7,052 bases of DNA from Desulfobacteraceae bacterium (GTDB lineage Bacteria; Desulfobacterota; Desulfobacteria; Desulfobacterales; Desulfobacteraceae). Position 1 is the first letter of the stretch. Each line of letters opens with the position of its first letter. The stretch covers positions 1 to 7,052 of the forward strand of contig JAFLJU010000011.1 in the NCBI GenBank assembly GCA_022712835.1, given 5' to 3'. Positions 5,616 to 7,052 of this stretch are shown in pieces. The translations under genes were made by a program, and so were the position numbers. The notes beneath the pieces were generated by a model. That model ran no database searches and was not told the DNA's origin. It saw only the letters and a list, made by a program, of their open reading frames with translations.

Positions 5616-7052
5616 ATGGCAAAATCAGCTTCCAGCCTCAAATCGACCATTAAAGATCAGTCAGGTGCCGGCAAGACCAAAATAGGTGAAATCCTTTCAA
5701 AGGAAGGCCAGATCACCAGCATGCAACTCACCGAAGCCCTTAATGTTCATAAGAAAACCAATGAACGATTGAGCAGTATTCTTTTGAACAAGGGCTATAT
5801 TGATCCTGACACCATCATCAATGTTCTGGGACGAATCTACAACTATAATGTTGTCAGATCTTCTGATATCAAACCAGATCCGGCGGTCTTAAAACTTCTT
5901 CCCTTTGAAATGGTCAAAGATCATCTGGTGTTTCCGTTAACATTGTCCGGGGATGATCTGTCCATCACCATGGCAGAACCGACAGACACCGCGCTCGTTG
6001 AGGAACTTCATAAAAAAACCCAGAAAAATATCAAGGTGTTTGTCTCAACTGAAAATGATATCATCCAGGCCTATCGGGATTTTTACCAGATCAGCGACGA
6101 GGACTATAAAGGGTTTCTCCATTTTGACGAGAATGCAGATGATGACGAGCCCGTCACCTCTGTGGAAGACTTTGGTTCCCTTGTTTCAGAAGCCGCCGGG
6201 GAAGTGGAAGTCGGGTTTGATGAAGAGGAATACCAGGATCAGTTCATGGCTTCTGATGCCCCCATCATCAAGCTTGTGAACGGGATATTGACCAAGGCGA
6301 TCAACGACGGTGTTTCCGATATCCACATCGAACCTTTTGAAAAATCACTCCAGGTTAGATATCGCCTGGATGGCGGCATGTACAAGGCCATGAATCTGCC
6401 CATCAGTATTAAAAATGCCGTTATTTCCCGAATCAAAATTTTGGCTGAACTGGATATTGCCGAAAGAAGGGTTCCCCAGGACGGTCGGATAAAATTACGG
6501 TTTGGAAAGAAAAAATCCATTGATTTCCGGGTTTCCAGTTTGCCCACCCTGTTCGGTGAAAGCATAGTTATGCGTATCCTGGACCAGAGTGCCCTTAGCG
6601 TTAATCTGTCCAAACTTGGGTTTGAAGCCTCCACCTATGATACCTTAAAAAAGTGTATTTCAAGACCCTATGGTCTTTTGCTGGTTACGGGTCCCACGGG
6701 CAGCGGTAAAACCACTACTCTGTATTCGGTTCTTAACCGGCTCAACAAAGATGATATTAAAATTTTGACCGCAGAAGACCCGGTTGAATTCAACTTTAAG
6801 GGGATCAACCAGGTGCCGGTGAAAGAATCGGTGGGCATGAGCTATGCCGCGGCTTTGAAAGCATTTCTTCGCCAGGATCCTGATATTATCATGGTGGGTG
6901 AAATCAGGGATCTTGAAACAGCAAGAGCAGCGGTTCAGGCTGCTTTAACAGGTCACCTTGTTCTTTCAACCCTGCATACAAATGATGCTGCTTCCACTAT
7001 TTTCAGGCTTATCGACTTAGGGATTCCCCCGTATCTTATACACTCGTCCCTG
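5616..7052 (+). CDS. pilB: Type IV pilus assembly (extension) ATPase PilB, 3'-truncated by window
   Basis: PilB is the cytoplasmic hexameric ATPase that drives type IV pilus polymerisation from the inner-membrane base. The visible 479 residues are open to the window edge; about 90 more are expected, including the zinc-binding tetracysteine motif. An MshEN (GspE/PilB N-terminal) domain spans about 20-155. A strongly acidic linker follows at about 160-207, then the N2 domain beginning DAPIIKLVN (214-222), with SDIHIEP at 234-240. The ATPase core has AERRVPQDGR (282-291), Walker A GPTGSGKTTT (359-368), Asp box TAEDPVE (385-391), Walker B DPDIIMVGEIRD (421-432) and His box TGHLVLSTLHTND (445-457). 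The QVPV segment and the LRQDPD-type Walker B are more like PilB than GspE, but a type II secretion GspE is a weaker alternative. TGA in frame at 5613-5615 makes ATG 5616 the first possible ATG; the next (residue 36) would cut into the MshEN motif. GGA (5605-5607) or AAGG (5609-5612) could be the ribosome binding site. Other pilus genes such as pilT and pilC would be expected downstream. Confidence 0.93.
   Translation, partial: MAKSASSLKSTIKDQSGAGKTKIGEILSKEGQITSMQLTEALNVHKKTNERLSSILLNKGYIDPDTIINVLGRIYNYNVVRSSDIKPDPAVLKLLPFEMVKDHLVFPLTLSGDDLSITMAEPTDTALVEELHKKTQKNIKVFVSTENDIIQAYRDFYQISDEDYKGFLHFDENADDDEPVTSVEDFGSLVSEAAGEVEVGFDEEEYQDQFMASDAPIIKLVNGILTKAINDGVSDIHIEPFEKSLQVRYRLDGGMYKAMNLPISIKNAVISRIKILAELDIAERRVPQDGRIKLRFGKKKSIDFRVSSLPTLFGESIVMRILDQSALSVNLSKLGFEASTYDTLKKCISRPYGLLLVTGPTGSGKTTTLYSVLNRLNKDDIKILTAEDPVEFNFKGINQVPVKESVGMSYAAALKAFLRQDPDIIMVGEIRDLETARAAVQAALTGHLVLSTLHTNDAASTIFRLIDLGIPPYLIHSSL

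Noticed and set aside
5591..5653. 20-codon ORF overlapping the pilB start in another frame
   Set aside because: Its ATG is preceded by CACTAACAACAA, with no ribosome binding site, and its frame runs into the pilB coding sequence. It is most likely chance.
6239..6634. 131-codon minus-strand ORF opposite pilB
   Set aside because: It covers the conserved N2 and ATPase regions of pilB and mirrors their codons; there is no independent sign of coding.

Overview
The window looks like an ordinary chromosomal segment of a moderately AT-rich Gram-negative bacterium. An anaerobic deltaproteobacterium (Desulfobacterota, Desulfobacter/Desulfobacula-like) is my best guess. That rests on the style of the pyruvate phosphate dikinase, on the ABC-F Walker A variant and on the PilB sequence, not on any database search. 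I see no insertion sequences, CRISPR arrays, tRNAs, rRNAs or phage genes. Nothing in base composition or codon choice suggests recent transfer.

Layout. (1) Bases 2-136 are the last 44 codons of a protein ending in a response-regulator receiver (REC) domain. One base later begins a 141-residue predicted secreted protein of unknown function (138-563). (2) A strong symmetrical hairpin (576-616) separates it from the convergent pyruvate phosphate dikinase gene ppdK (634-3342, minus strand). (3) A 172-base divergent intergenic region (3343-3514) carries one plausible sigma-70-type promoter in each direction. It also holds a possible 7-codon leader ORF that abuts the next gene. (4) On the plus strand follow an ABC-F ATPase (3515-5359), a 70-residue two-helix membrane protein (5366-5578) and the start of the type IV pilus extension ATPase pilB (5616 to the window end, cut before its C-terminus). 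The gaps are 6 and 37 bases and I see no terminator between them, so these three may be co-transcribed.

Functions. PpdK interconverts pyruvate and PEP and belongs to central carbon metabolism. The ABC-F protein should act on ribosomes. PilB powers pilus polymerisation and may respond to cyclic di-GMP through its N-terminal MshEN domain. The REC protein and its coupled secreted neighbour form a separate small unit. No common pathway joins all these genes, and I do not see a new multi-gene system. The observations most worth a second look are the leader ORF before the ABC-F gene, the partly degenerate cyclic di-GMP motifs in PilB, and the two uncharacterised small proteins.
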